Source: Kluyvera sp036759925 | Lineage (GTDB): Bacteria; Pseudomonadota; Gammaproteobacteria; Enterobacterales; Enterobacteriaceae | DNA: 64,000 nt | NCBI RefSeq assembly: GCF_036759925.1 | Contig: NZ_JAPKIB010000002.1 | Coordinates: 124,001 to 188,000, forward strand | Reading direction: 5' to 3' | Shown here: positions 7,779-16,137 of the stretch, one piece after another | Layout of the letters: every line of letters begins with the position of its first letter | How positions within the stretch are numbered: position 1 is the stretch's first letter | Translations under genes and position numbers: made by a program | Notes under the pieces: model-generated | Database searches by the model: none | Seen by the model: only the letters and a program-made list of their open reading frames with translations | Told to the model about the DNA's origin: nothing

Positions 7779-9176
7779 TTACTCCACGCTAAACTGGTTA
7801 CTCTCCGCTAACGCCTTAAACCACAGCCCGTTGCGCTTAATCTGCCGCTCGCCGGTCTCAAGATCGAGACGATAAAATCCGTAGCGGCGCTTAAACGAGT
7901 TGAGCCACGACCAGTTGTCGATAAACGTCCACTGGTGCACGCCGAAGCAGTTCGCGCCGTCGGCGATGGCACGGTGTAGCTGCACCAGGTGTTCTTCCAT
8001 CAGGCCAATGCGGAAACCATCTTCAATCACCCCATCTGCCTGTACCGGGCCTTCGGATTGCAAATCCATGGCGATGCCAATTTCGGCGAGATACCACTTA
8101 ATATTGCCGTAATTGTCGCGAATATTGACGGCAATATCGTAGATAGCCTGCGGATGAATTTCGTTGTTATCGCGGTATGGGTTAAAGCGGCCGTTCGGGT
8201 CGATGTAGTTTTCGAAGTAGTACTCCGGTGAGAAGTAGTCGAGGGTGTACGGGGTCTCACGCGCCTGCACGCGACGCGGCACGTAGTAGTTCACGCCCAG
8301 GAAATCGATTCTTGAATCGGTTATCAGCGACACTTCCTGTTTGGTGGTTTCCGGCAGGCAGTTATGCAGCGCCAGTAGCTCGCACAACTCTTTCGGGAAT
8401 TGGTGCTTCACCAGCGGGTCGAGGAAGCTGCGGTTAAATAACAGGTCGGCATACCACGCCGCTTTTTTATCTTCCGGCGAGTCGTTGCGGGTATAGGACG
8501 GCGTCAGGTTTAACACCACGCCAATCTCGCCCGGCAGCTGCTGTTGGCGGTAGCACTCGACCGCTTTGGCGTGGGCCAGCATGATATTAAACGCCACCTG
8601 CGCGGCCAGTTTGCCGTCTTTTTTGCACGGGTAGTGGAAATCGTACAGGTAACCGCCTTCAACCGGCACAATCGGTTCGTTGAAGGTTATCCAGTATTTG
8701 ATTTTATGGCCAAACAGGCGGAATGCGGTGGCGGCAAAGCGGGCGAACAGGTCGGTGACGTGCTTTGACTCGAAGCCGCCGTAGCGGTTTTGCAGCGCTT
8801 CCGGCATATCAAAATGGTAGAGGTTGACCATCGGTTCGATACCGTTGGCGATCATTTCGTCGAAGTAGTCGTGGTAGAAACGGACGGCGTCGGCGTTCGG
8901 TTCGCCGGTTTCCAGATCGTCGATCAGTCGTGACCACTGAATTGAGGTGCGGAATGAGTTGAAGCCGATGTGCTTCATCAGCGCCACGTCCTCTTTGTAG
9001 CGATGCAGCGTGTTACAGACCGTCTCAGGTCCTATTCCCTGGAAAAAGCGTTCCGGCTGCGCGGCGTGCCAGCTGTCCCAGATGGAGCGATGGGGCTTAC
9101 CCTCGGCGCCTTCGGTTTGTGGGCCAGAGGCAGCAGCGCCCCAGAAGAAGTGGTTCGGAAACGCGTAAGTGGTCAT
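7779..9176 (-). CDS. GH1 family 6-phospho-beta-glycosidase
   Basis: A 465-residue cytoplasmic (alpha/beta)8 glycosidase, expected to hydrolyse a beta-linked disaccharide 6-phosphate delivered by the neighbouring PTS. The N-terminal GH1 signature FPNHFFWGAAASGPQTEGA is clear, and acid/base Glu167 lies in WITFNEP. The nucleophile position is Glu365 in WYLAEIGIA, where most GH1 enzymes have TENG. Near the C-terminus, DNWSWLNSFKRRYGF has Ser, Lys and Tyr where phospho-glucosidases bind the phosphate, instead of the Glu-Trp of plain beta-glucosidases. AGGAG precedes the start. It lies downstream of the GH5 gene on the same strand but beyond a terminator hairpin, so it may be expressed at a lower level. 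Confidence 0.88.
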   Translation of the reverse strand: MTTYAFPNHFFWGAAASGPQTEGAEGKPHRSIWDSWHAAQPERFFQGIGPETVCNTLHRYKEDVALMKHIGFNSFRTSIQWSRLIDDLETGEPNADAVRFYHDYFDEMIANGIEPMVNLYHFDMPEALQNRYGGFESKHVTDLFARFAATAFRLFGHKIKYWITFNEPIVPVEGGYLYDFHYPCKKDGKLAAQVAFNIMLAHAKAVECYRQQQLPGEIGVVLNLTPSYTRNDSPEDKKAAWYADLLFNRSFLDPLVKHQFPKELCELLALHNCLPETTKQEVSLITDSRIDFLGVNYYVPRRVQARETPYTLDYFSPEYYFENYIDPNGRFNPYRDNNEIHPQAIYDIAVNIRDNYGNIKWYLAEIGIAMDLQSEGPVQADGVIEDGFRIGLMEEHLVQLHRAIADGANCFGVHQWTFIDNWSWLNSFKRRYGFYRLDLETGERQIKRNGLWFKALAESNQFSVE

Positions 9177-9203
9177 TTAATCTCCTGAAAAATAGACAAA
9201 AAA

Positions 9204-9225
9204 GCTGCGCCGTTAGCGGCGCAGC
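9204..9225 (-). terminator. Intrinsic terminator between GH5 and GH1 genes
   Basis: On the minus strand GCTGCGCCG, loop CTAA, CGGCGCAGC forms a 9-bp stem and is followed directly by CTTTTTTG. It lies 18 bases after the GH5 stop and before the GH1 start, so it would end or attenuate the porin-GH5 transcript. Confidence 0.8.
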
Positions 9226-9243
9226 AAATTACTACTCTGCTTA

Positions 9244-11436
9244 CTACTCAGCATTCACCTGAATGGACTTGATAAAGATATAGCCCCAGTCACCCGCGTA
9301 TTTCCCCAGGCTGATGGTGTTCTCACCCTGCTTGAGATGCACTGGAATGGTCATTCGCTGGCCCTGCTCATCGGTTTGCGGAAACTCAATTTGAATCGGC
9401 TTATCGCTATTCACCTGCACCGAGTTCTTCTTACCGCCCCATTTGGCGTTGAAATCGAGATGCAGCAGATAGTTGCCGTCCCACGGAGCGGCAACCTGCC
9501 AGCTCACTTTATCGCCATCATTGGCAAACGGTCCGAGGAAGCCATCTTCGCCGGTTGCCAGTTCGTTTTCCGCGCTCTTGATCACCGTTTTCTGGCTTTG
9601 CTTCAGGTCCAGTCGCGGACTTTCAAAGCGGCAGAAATCGTCGGGCGCTTTACCCGTCGCTTTGGTCACGTTGACCGTCATCGTTTTGCTGCTTTTCAGC
9701 AGGCCGTCGTTGGCGGTAAACGTCAGCTGATAGGTTCCCGGCGTGGAGAACCAGGCGCGAGTGGAAGCCTTGTCGGCATCACAGAAATGGGCCTGCTTGT
9801 TACCGGTGCTGGTCCACTTTTCGCTCACCTGACGTGACGGCAGATTGTCGTCCTGCCACGTGGCGTTGAGGCTCAGGCCGCTGTTTTGCGCCGCGCTCGC
9901 GGTCTCCTCAAGCGTGATGATCGGGGCCTGATTTTTCTGGCTATGGGTGACGCTGATAATGTTGGACGGCGCAGACTGCCCGGATTCATTTTTCGCGATC
10001 ACCCGGTAATAATAGGTTTTGCCCAGCGTGAGCGACGCATAATCATCGCGGAAGAGAGCCATGGATTGTGGATCCCACTCCTGCACGCCGTCGGAGATAT
10101 TTTTACCCACGACCTGCCATGGACCCTCTTTTGACTCCGCGCGCTCTACATCGTAACGTCGACCAACGGCGGCACCCATCCAGTTAATGGCGAAGGGAGA
10201 ATCGGTCTCGCGTAGTTTTGGTGCTTCGGGTTTGGGCAGCGGTGCCATTTTTTCCTGCCCTGCCATTTGTGCGGCGGCGGTGCGCACCAGGTCGACGACC
10301 TTGGTTTCCTGGTTAGCATCGCCTTCCGGGAAGCCTGGAAGATGGTAGCTATAGTGGCCGGTATACTCTTTATGCCAGTAGAAACCACCGTCGTGGCGAT
10401 GACCACGAAAGCCCCAGATAAACCCGCCTGCAGCCTTCGCGCCGTTAACCTCGGTATGGACAATCGACTGCATGATGCTGTTCAGGTCTTTGCTATCGAG
10501 CAGGCCAAATTCGCCCACCAGATACACTTTCTTCCCGCCGATGGCTTCCAGGTCCTTCTTCACCTGATCCGGATGGTTGTTTCCTGCGTTGGTGTAGTAG
10601 TGATTGCTGACGATATCAACGTTCGGATCGTTCACGGAGAAGGCGTTGATTTTCTTATAGGTCCCATCAACAACCAGCTGATGCGGCGCGAGTTTTTTTA
10701 TCCAGGCCGCCGTCTGTTTCAGGAATTCCGCGTTGGTATCTTCCAGCTCGTTACCGGTCTCCCAGGCCATAATCGCCTTTTCGTCCGCGTAAGCGCGCCC
10801 GGTTATGGTGTTGGTCCGGGTGATCACCTGACGAATAACGTCGAGATACGCCTGATAGGTTTTACTGTCGGTCCGGTAAAAATCTTCCGGTTTTTCATGG
10901 TAGAAGGCCGCCAGCTGCTCGCGTCCACCCCACCACCACCAGTGATCGATAAATGGCAGAATCAAGCGCAAGCCTTGTTTATCGGCTTCGGCAATCATGT
11001 TGTCGTACACCACCATCGCTTTTTCATTCAGACGTGGCATACCGTCCGCGGTGGCCGGCGCCAGAATATGCGTTTCGCGCTCGCAGGCTTCATCGTTCTC
11101 CTGCTGGACCGAGAGCACGTAGACGCGCTGGGCTTTTGCCCCCGTCTGCACGATGGCTTTAATCCAGTTTTCCTGTTCTTCCGGCGTTGGCCACTTAAAG
11201 TACTGACCCCAGCCGCGCGGGTCGGCTTTACAGACACCACGGGCGTCGTTTTCGATCCGGTGCAATTCCGGCGCGTGGATCCCCGCGAAGCGGAATTCCT
11301 GTTTGCCGTCCATCAACTGCGCGCCCTGGCGAGTGATGAAGTGGTCAAAGTGCGACGGTGCTGCCGCCATCGCGCCAGCGCTGGTCAAGGCGGCCAGCAC
11401 GGCTATCAGTAAGGATTTTTTTACGGGCTGTTTCAT
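9244..11436 (-). CDS. Secreted GH5-type endo-beta-mannanase with C-terminal accessory domains
   Basis: A 730-residue exported glycoside hydrolase. A Sec signal occupies residues 1-24 (cleavage near AMA-AAP). The catalytic domain spans about 25-395, with acid/base Glu230 in AWETGNEL and nucleophile Glu309 in VYLVGEFG, the clan A pattern of GH5 mannanases. A fibronectin-III-like stretch follows (about 405-500, ending YYYRVIAKNESGQSAPSNII), then a PKD/Ig-like stretch (about 505-590) and a C-terminal CBM35-like beta domain (about 600-730). The gene starts 11 bp after the porin stop, with GGAG upstream, so the two form an operon. Mannan or galactomannan as substrate is inferred from the family; a related beta-glucan is possible. 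Confidence 0.82.
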   Translation of the reverse strand: MKQPVKKSLLIAVLAALTSAGAMAAAPSHFDHFITRQGAQLMDGKQEFRFAGIHAPELHRIENDARGVCKADPRGWGQYFKWPTPEEQENWIKAIVQTGAKAQRVYVLSVQQENDEACERETHILAPATADGMPRLNEKAMVVYDNMIAEADKQGLRLILPFIDHWWWWGGREQLAAFYHEKPEDFYRTDSKTYQAYLDVIRQVITRTNTITGRAYADEKAIMAWETGNELEDTNAEFLKQTAAWIKKLAPHQLVVDGTYKKINAFSVNDPNVDIVSNHYYTNAGNNHPDQVKKDLEAIGGKKVYLVGEFGLLDSKDLNSIMQSIVHTEVNGAKAAGGFIWGFRGHRHDGGFYWHKEYTGHYSYHLPGFPEGDANQETKVVDLVRTAAAQMAGQEKMAPLPKPEAPKLRETDSPFAINWMGAAVGRRYDVERAESKEGPWQVVGKNISDGVQEWDPQSMALFRDDYASLTLGKTYYYRVIAKNESGQSAPSNIISVTHSQKNQAPIITLEETASAAQNSGLSLNATWQDDNLPSRQVSEKWTSTGNKQAHFCDADKASTRAWFSTPGTYQLTFTANDGLLKSSKTMTVNVTKATGKAPDDFCRFESPRLDLKQSQKTVIKSAENELATGEDGFLGPFANDGDKVSWQVAAPWDGNYLLHLDFNAKWGGKKNSVQVNSDKPIQIEFPQTDEQGQRMTIPVHLKQGENTISLGKYAGDWGYIFIKSIQVNAE

Positions 11437-11447
11437 TGCATCTCTCC

Positions 11448-12782
11448 TTAGAACCAGACTTCCGCCTGCACGCCAAAGTTAACGGTATCGGTGCTACCGC
11501 TGCGGCTGTAGCCACCGGCATCGATGGTGTTGGTGCTCCAGTTGTAGTTGCCGTCGAGCGCATCCGAGACGCCTTTATCCCACTTGGCATAGGTCACAAA
11601 GAAGCGCAGCTGTGGACGGCTCCAGAAGCCGGAATCGAAGGTCAGCGTTGGCGCGATGGTGACTTTGGTCAGCCCACCTTTCCCTTTGCCGTTGACGCCC
11701 TTGTAGTTGTCATCGTCGAGGTACTCGTAACCCAGTTCATACTGCATGGCGAAGTTTTTGGTGATCTGGTGATAAGGGCGGATGCCGGCCACCCAACTGG
11801 TGCGTCCCCAGCCGCTGTCGTCGTTGCTCCACCAACGGTAATTTTTGTCTTTCTGCAGGTAGGCGAAGGTTGAGACTTCTACGTCACCCATTGAGGCCAG
11901 GCTGTCGAGCACAATACGCCAGGATTGCGTGTCTTCGAGGTTAGCCCAACCCCAGCCGTTTTTGCCCAGCGAATCACCCGCCGCCAGGCCGCGTCCGTAC
12001 TGCATCACCACTTTGGAATAGCCGCCGGTCAGGCCCCAGAACCCATCAAAGTTATAGACACCGGTCACGCCATAGCCTTTCTCAGCGGAGGTCGGGTGAT
12101 TTTCGTTGCGGTTCATCCGGTGGCCGATCAGCTCCAGATCCAGCCCGGTACCGGCAATCTTTTTAAACCACAGGTTGAGCGAGTAGTCGTCCGGGTAGCC
12201 CTGATCGCCTTTGTCGACCGGATAGGCTTTGGTTTCATCCGTTGGTGAGAAGGCGTATACCCCGGCGTCGAAGCGGGCGAAGCCCAGATCCATATTGTCG
12301 AAACCGCCGCCGGTGCCGTTGTACTGAATGTACTCCCAGTCAAACTGGTGGCTGGAGGTGTTGGAGCTGCTGTAACGCTTACCGCCCCAGAAGGTGATGT
12401 CCGGTGCGAAGTCGAGGTTGCTGAGTTCGGCATATCCTTCGCGGAACTGCACGTCGTGGCCGTCATCGTCCTGACAGTTCCAGTCTGAAGTGCATTTGCT
12501 CTGATGGGTGATGTTGGCCTGAATTTTTGCCACCGCACCGGAGTCGGACTTCAGCGTTACCGTTGGAATCAGCTCTATTTTGGTGTCTTCTTCGTTGCCC
12601 AGACGCCATTTGCCATCCGGCATCAGCCCCACGGAGTCCGCGCGGTTACTGTCGGAGTTCGCCAGGATCCCAGAACGCATGTAGCCGTGCAGCTGGAAGT
12701 CATATTTTTCTGCGTAGGCCAGGCCGCTGGTGGCGGCGCTGACTAAGAGTGCCAGAGGTATCAATCGGTTAAGTTGTTTCAT
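11448..12782 (-). CDS. LamB/ScrY-type carbohydrate porin
   Basis: A 444-residue outer-membrane sugar channel. The signal peptide is MKQLNRLIPLALLVSAATSGLAYA, then EKYDFQLHGYMRSG, the typical maltoporin-family first strand. The C-terminus VNFGVQAEVWF ends in Phe, the outer-membrane assembly signal. The many aromatic residues and an 18-strand-sized length (about 420 mature residues) fit the family. I chose the ATG at 12782; an upstream start at 12908 would give a non-signal extension crossing the operator. It is first in the porin-GH5 operon, and a LacI-type operator lies about 100 bp upstream. It presumably imports oligosaccharides released by the GH5 enzyme. Confidence 0.88.
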   Translation of the reverse strand: MKQLNRLIPLALLVSAATSGLAYAEKYDFQLHGYMRSGILANSDSNRADSVGLMPDGKWRLGNEEDTKIELIPTVTLKSDSGAVAKIQANITHQSKCTSDWNCQDDDGHDVQFREGYAELSNLDFAPDITFWGGKRYSSSNTSSHQFDWEYIQYNGTGGGFDNMDLGFARFDAGVYAFSPTDETKAYPVDKGDQGYPDDYSLNLWFKKIAGTGLDLELIGHRMNRNENHPTSAEKGYGVTGVYNFDGFWGLTGGYSKVVMQYGRGLAAGDSLGKNGWGWANLEDTQSWRIVLDSLASMGDVEVSTFAYLQKDKNYRWWSNDDSGWGRTSWVAGIRPYHQITKNFAMQYELGYEYLDDDNYKGVNGKGKGGLTKVTIAPTLTFDSGFWSRPQLRFFVTYAKWDKGVSDALDGNYNWSTNTIDAGGYSRSGSTDTVNFGVQAEVWF

Positions 12783-12876
12783 CTTTCGCTTTTCCCTTTT
12801 ATTTTTTGTACGCAATAGCGCTTTTGTTAATGCGATGGGAAATTTACGGATCAAAAATGGAAATGTACATCCATAT

Positions 12877-12894
12877 ACGGAAATCGCTTTCCAT
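12877..12894. promoter_or_regulatory. LacI-type operator upstream of porin-GH5 operon
   Basis: ACGGAAATCGCTTTCCAT has perfect GGAAA/TTTCC arms and differs at two positions from the perfect palindrome at 14391-14408. LacI-family proteins bind such GGAAA-N4-TTTCC palindromes. The regulator encoded at 16540 is the obvious candidate. Confidence 0.75.
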
Positions 12895-12972
12895 AATTGC
12901 CGGATCAAATCACAGATCCGAAGATTGTTCGTATAAAAGCGTGATGTGGATCGGCTTTTGGTTTTGAGAGAA

Positions 12973-13002
12973 TAAAAAAGCCAGCGTCTGAACGGCGCTG
13001 GC
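12973..13002 (-). terminator. Intrinsic terminator after the minus-strand PTS IIC gene
   Basis: On the minus strand GCCAGCG, a 9-base loop and CGCTGGC form a 7-bp stem followed by TTTTTTATT. It lies 27 bp past the IIC stop at 13029 and before the porin promoter. The porin operon is therefore separately transcribed. Confidence 0.78.
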
Positions 13003-13028
13003 GAAAAATAAACTGTGAAGACGATCGA

Positions 13029-14288
13029 TTAGCGGATTTCAGAATCCGTGAGTTGCCGCTCGTAGACCTTGAAGAAAGGGCGGTAGATCATCCAGGCGTT
13101 GAAGAAGGCGAACAGGCACATGAACATATTTTTCCAACTGCCGTTTGCCGACCATGCGGCGCCCAGTGGCGCGGGCATTGACCACGGCAGCATTGCCACG
13201 GCGCGGTCGAGAACGCCGAGGTGCGTCAGATACCAGGCAATGCAGGCGTTAATCATCGGTACGCCAATAAAAGGGATTAAAAATAGTGGGTTAAGTATTA
13301 TCGGGAAACCAAAAAGTATCGGTTCATTGATATTAAAGAGGGAAGGGATAAGGCCAATTTTGCCCACGCTTTTTAGCTGGCGAGAGCGACTTCGGAGCGC
13401 CATAAAGACCAGCGGCAGGGTGGAACCGATACCCCCAATCAGCAGATAGAAATCCCAGAATCCCTGCAGATAAATATGCGGCAACGGCGTGATACCGTTC
13501 ACCAGCGCCTGTTGGTTTTCAAACAGATAGGTCATCCAGAACGGGTTCATGATGCCGGTGATGATCAGCGCGCCGTGAATACCAACAAACCATAGTAAGT
13601 TACAGATAAGTAAGGAGATAAGTAACGCAGTTAGCGTATCGGAGGCGATGATCAGCGGTCGCAGCGCTTCACTGATAAGCTCTGGCAAAATCATCCCGGT
13701 GTTGAGCTTCAGCCCAGCGTTCATCGCCGTAATAGAAAGCATGATCACCAGCAGCGGCGTCAGCAGCTGAAAGCCGTTGCGGGTCATGATCGGCACCTCG
13801 TCCGGCAAGCGAATACACCAGCCTTTTCGGTAGAAGAGCCGGATCACTTCAACAGAGTAAAAGCTTGAAATTAAAGCGCTAAATATTCCCATCCCCCCCA
13901 GAAAGAGATTGCTACCCGCATTTTCCTTAAAGCCGATGAACACCAGAAATGCCAGGCATCCCGTCAGCCCGGAAAGCCGTTCGGGTAGCTGGTACTGCTT
14001 GCCTAAGCTGGCGCTGGCACCGAAGGCGATGATCAGCGCAATCAGGCCAATCGTTAGCTCAAAAGTAGGCAATAGCATGGGCCGAATAGCCAGATACCAC
14101 GCGCCGCTGATAGCAAACGGCGGGAAGATCAACGGCACCATCAGGCTGCCAACAATGACGAACGGCATGGCCAGCGCAAAGCTGTCGCGCATGGCGGTGA
14201 TGTGCTGGCTACGGGTCAGAAGATTGGCGAAAGGCGTAACGCGCTGCTCAATCAGCGTCACAGCAACATTCATAAACTGAATGTTCAT
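13029..14288 (-). CDS. PTS system lactose/cellobiose-family EIIC (first copy)
   Basis: A 419-residue membrane permease of the Lac/Cel PTS family. The N-terminal VTLIEQRVTPFANLLTRSQHITAMRDSFALAMPFVIVGSL is a family signature, followed by about ten hydrophobic segments. Conserved loops FNINEPILFGFPIILNPLFLIPF and WFVGIHGALIITGIMNPFW are present. The start at 14288 (MNIQFMNV) follows ATAAGG by about 8 bases. It is divergent from the IIB gene across a 176-bp region with a CRP site and an operator. It is a paralogue of the IIC at 14790 and has no IIA or IIB gene of its own nearby, so it probably shares those at 14465 and 16138. Confidence 0.88.
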   Translation of the reverse strand: MNIQFMNVAVTLIEQRVTPFANLLTRSQHITAMRDSFALAMPFVIVGSLMVPLIFPPFAISGAWYLAIRPMLLPTFELTIGLIALIIAFGASASLGKQYQLPERLSGLTGCLAFLVFIGFKENAGSNLFLGGMGIFSALISSFYSVEVIRLFYRKGWCIRLPDEVPIMTRNGFQLLTPLLVIMLSITAMNAGLKLNTGMILPELISEALRPLIIASDTLTALLISLLICNLLWFVGIHGALIITGIMNPFWMTYLFENQQALVNGITPLPHIYLQGFWDFYLLIGGIGSTLPLVFMALRSRSRQLKSVGKIGLIPSLFNINEPILFGFPIILNPLFLIPFIGVPMINACIAWYLTHLGVLDRAVAMLPWSMPAPLGAAWSANGSWKNMFMCLFAFFNAWMIYRPFFKVYERQLTDSEIR

Positions 14289-14358
14289 GGCGAACCTTAT
14301 ATCGAACGGAGGTACGAGGATCATCGCCTACATCCCAATAAAGTGAAAGCCTGCAACC

Positions 14359-14374
14359 GGTGATCGCGCTCACA
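14359..14374. promoter_or_regulatory. CRP-binding site in the divergent PTS promoter region
   Basis: GGTGA-TCGCGC-TCACA matches the CRP consensus TGTGA-N6-TCACA at 9 of 10 positions. It lies 16 bp before the LacI-type operator. This predicts catabolite repression of the PTS genes. Confidence 0.65.
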
Positions 14375-14390
14375 TTTAACGGATTCATGT

Positions 14391-14408
14391 ACGGAAAGCG
14401 CTTTCCGT
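14391..14408. promoter_or_regulatory. Perfect LacI-type operator, ACGGAAAGCGCTTTCCGT
   Basis: This 18-bp sequence equals its own reverse complement and has the central CG typical of LacI-family operators. It lies between the divergent IIC (start 14288) and IIB (start 14465) genes. A near copy lies before the porin at 12877-12894. The LacI regulator encoded in the same cluster (16540-17502) is the probable ligand-responsive repressor. Confidence 0.82.
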
Positions 14409-14464
14409 TTTGTTTCCTCGTGATTATAGTCCGCTCATCATTACTACTCAGTCAGGAGTTTTCC

Positions 14465-14779
14465 ATGAAGAAAATTATGCTTTGTTGTTCCGCGGGGATG
14501 TCCACCAGTTTGCTGGTTAAAAAAATGGTGGCAGAGGCGGAAAAGCGCGGCCTGGAAGTGGATATCAACGCCTTTGGTGTTGCCGAATTTGAACAGCAAG
14601 TGGGCCAGTATCAGGTGGTGCTTCTGGGGCCGCAGGTGAAGTACATGCAGAAAGATTTGCAGCAAAAAGCCAACGCCTACGGCATCAAGGTGGAGCCGAT
14701 CAACATGATGGATTACGGCATGCAGAAAGGCGGTGCGGTTTTAGATTTTGCCCTGTCATTAATTGATAACAATAACTAA
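14465..14779 (+). CDS. PTS system lactose/cellobiose-family EIIB
   Basis: A 104-residue cytosolic phosphocarrier that takes phosphate from EIIA and passes it to the sugar on EIIC. MKKIMLCCSAGMSTSLLVKKM contains the active-site Cys8 and its phosphate loop CSAGMST. The DUF-free, single-domain length is normal. The start follows CAGGAG by about 8 bases; a longer upstream reading would run through the operator. It is the first gene of a IIB-IIC-IIA operon, with IIC starting 10 bp after it. Confidence 0.92.
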   Translation: MKKIMLCCSAGMSTSLLVKKMVAEAEKRGLEVDINAFGVAEFEQQVGQYQVVLLGPQVKYMQKDLQQKANAYGIKVEPINMMDYGMQKGGAVLDFALSLIDNNN

Positions 14780-14789
14780 GGGATAAAAG

Positions 14790-16115
14790 ATGAGCTCTCT
14801 GTACGCTAAATTAATCAATGTGATAGAACAAAAAATCACGCCAATGGCCGGGGCGGTTGGCCAGCAAAAATACGTGACCTCCATTCGTGACGGTTTTATC
14901 CTCGCGCTGCCGTTTATGATTGTCGGCTCGTTTATGCTGGTGTTTATCTTCCCGCCGTTTTCACCGGATACCAGTTGGGGTTTTGCTCGCGCCTGGCTGC
15001 AATTTTCGCTGGACCACCGTGAGAGCCTGATGCTGCCGTTCAATTTCAGCATGGGCATCATGACGCTCTTTATCTCCGTTGGGGTGGCTGCCAGTCTTGC
15101 GCGCCATCACGACCTGGACCCGCTGACGTCCGGGATGCTGTCGCTGATGGGCTTTTTGCTGGTTGCCGCGCCGCTGAAAGACGGACAGATCTCCGTGGCT
15201 TACTTCTCCGGGCAGGGTATCTTCACGGCGCTGCTGGTCGCGATATACACCACCGAGCTGTACGCTTTCCTGCGTCGTCACAACATCACCATTCGCCTGC
15301 CACCAGAAGTGCCGACCGGCGTGGCGCGTTCCTTTGAGATTCTGATCCCCGTGCTGGCGGTGGCGCTGACGCTGCATCCGTTGAACCTGTTTATCGAAGC
15401 ACAGCTGGGAATGATTATCCCGGAAGCCATTATGTCGCTGGTGAAACCACTGGTTGCCGCCTCCGATACGCTGCCAGCGATTCTGTTGTCGGTGTTGGTA
15501 TGTCAGATTTTGTGGTTCGCCGGGATTCACGGCGCGCTGATTGTTACCGGCATTATGAACCCATTCTGGATGGCAAACCTGTCGGTTAACCAGGCCGCCA
15601 TGGCCGCCGGTACCGCCATTCCCCATATTTACGTGCAAGGATTCTGGGACCACTACCTGCTGATTGGCGGCGTGGGCTCCACGTTGCCGCTAGCCATTTT
15701 GTTGATGCGTAGCAAAGCGGTTCACCTGCGTACGATTGGCCGCATGGGCGTTGTGCCAGGGCTGTTTAACATCAATGAGCCGATTCTGTTCGGCGCGCCA
15801 ATCATCATGAACCCGCTGTTCTTTATTCCGTTTGTCCTGGTGCCGATGGTGAATGCGACGCTGGCCTACTTTGCCCTCGACTTTGGTCTGGTCTCCCGTG
15901 TGGTGTCGATGACGCCGTGGACCACACCGGCCCCTATCGGTGCATCCTGGGCGGCGAACTGGTCGTTCAGCCCTATCATTATGTGCCTGATTTGTATGGT
16001 AACGGCTGCCGTCATGTACTACCCGTTCCTGAAGGCTTACGAGAAACAGCTGCTGTCGCAAGAAAGCGGTGATGCGGAAACGGAAGGTCGCGTTGGGCAG
16101 TCTGAGGCCGCCTGA
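14790..16115 (+). CDS. PTS system lactose/cellobiose-family EIIC (second copy)
   Basis: A 441-residue sugar permease with the same Lac/Cel architecture as the divergent copy: VIEQKITPMAGAVGQQKYVTSIRDGFILALPFMIVGSF at the N-terminus and FNINEPILFGAPIIMNPLFFIPF and WFAGIHGALIVTGIMNPFW further on. It lies between IIB (10 bp upstream) and IIA (22 bp downstream), so it is the cognate permease of the complete system. The polar C-terminal tail of about 20 residues is not found in the other copy. Confidence 0.92.
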   Translation: MSSLYAKLINVIEQKITPMAGAVGQQKYVTSIRDGFILALPFMIVGSFMLVFIFPPFSPDTSWGFARAWLQFSLDHRESLMLPFNFSMGIMTLFISVGVAASLARHHDLDPLTSGMLSLMGFLLVAAPLKDGQISVAYFSGQGIFTALLVAIYTTELYAFLRRHNITIRLPPEVPTGVARSFEILIPVLAVALTLHPLNLFIEAQLGMIIPEAIMSLVKPLVAASDTLPAILLSVLVCQILWFAGIHGALIVTGIMNPFWMANLSVNQAAMAAGTAIPHIYVQGFWDHYLLIGGVGSTLPLAILLMRSKAVHLRTIGRMGVVPGLFNINEPILFGAPIIMNPLFFIPFVLVPMVNATLAYFALDFGLVSRVVSMTPWTTPAPIGASWAANWSFSPIIMCLICMVTAAVMYYPFLKAYEKQLLSQESGDAETEGRVGQSEAA

Positions 16116-16137
16116 TTTTGTTGATTGAGAGGACGTT

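Noticed and set aside
10267..11412. Open frame of 381 codons antisense to the GH5 gene
   Set aside because: Shadow of the clear GH5 coding frame; its product has no recognisable domain.
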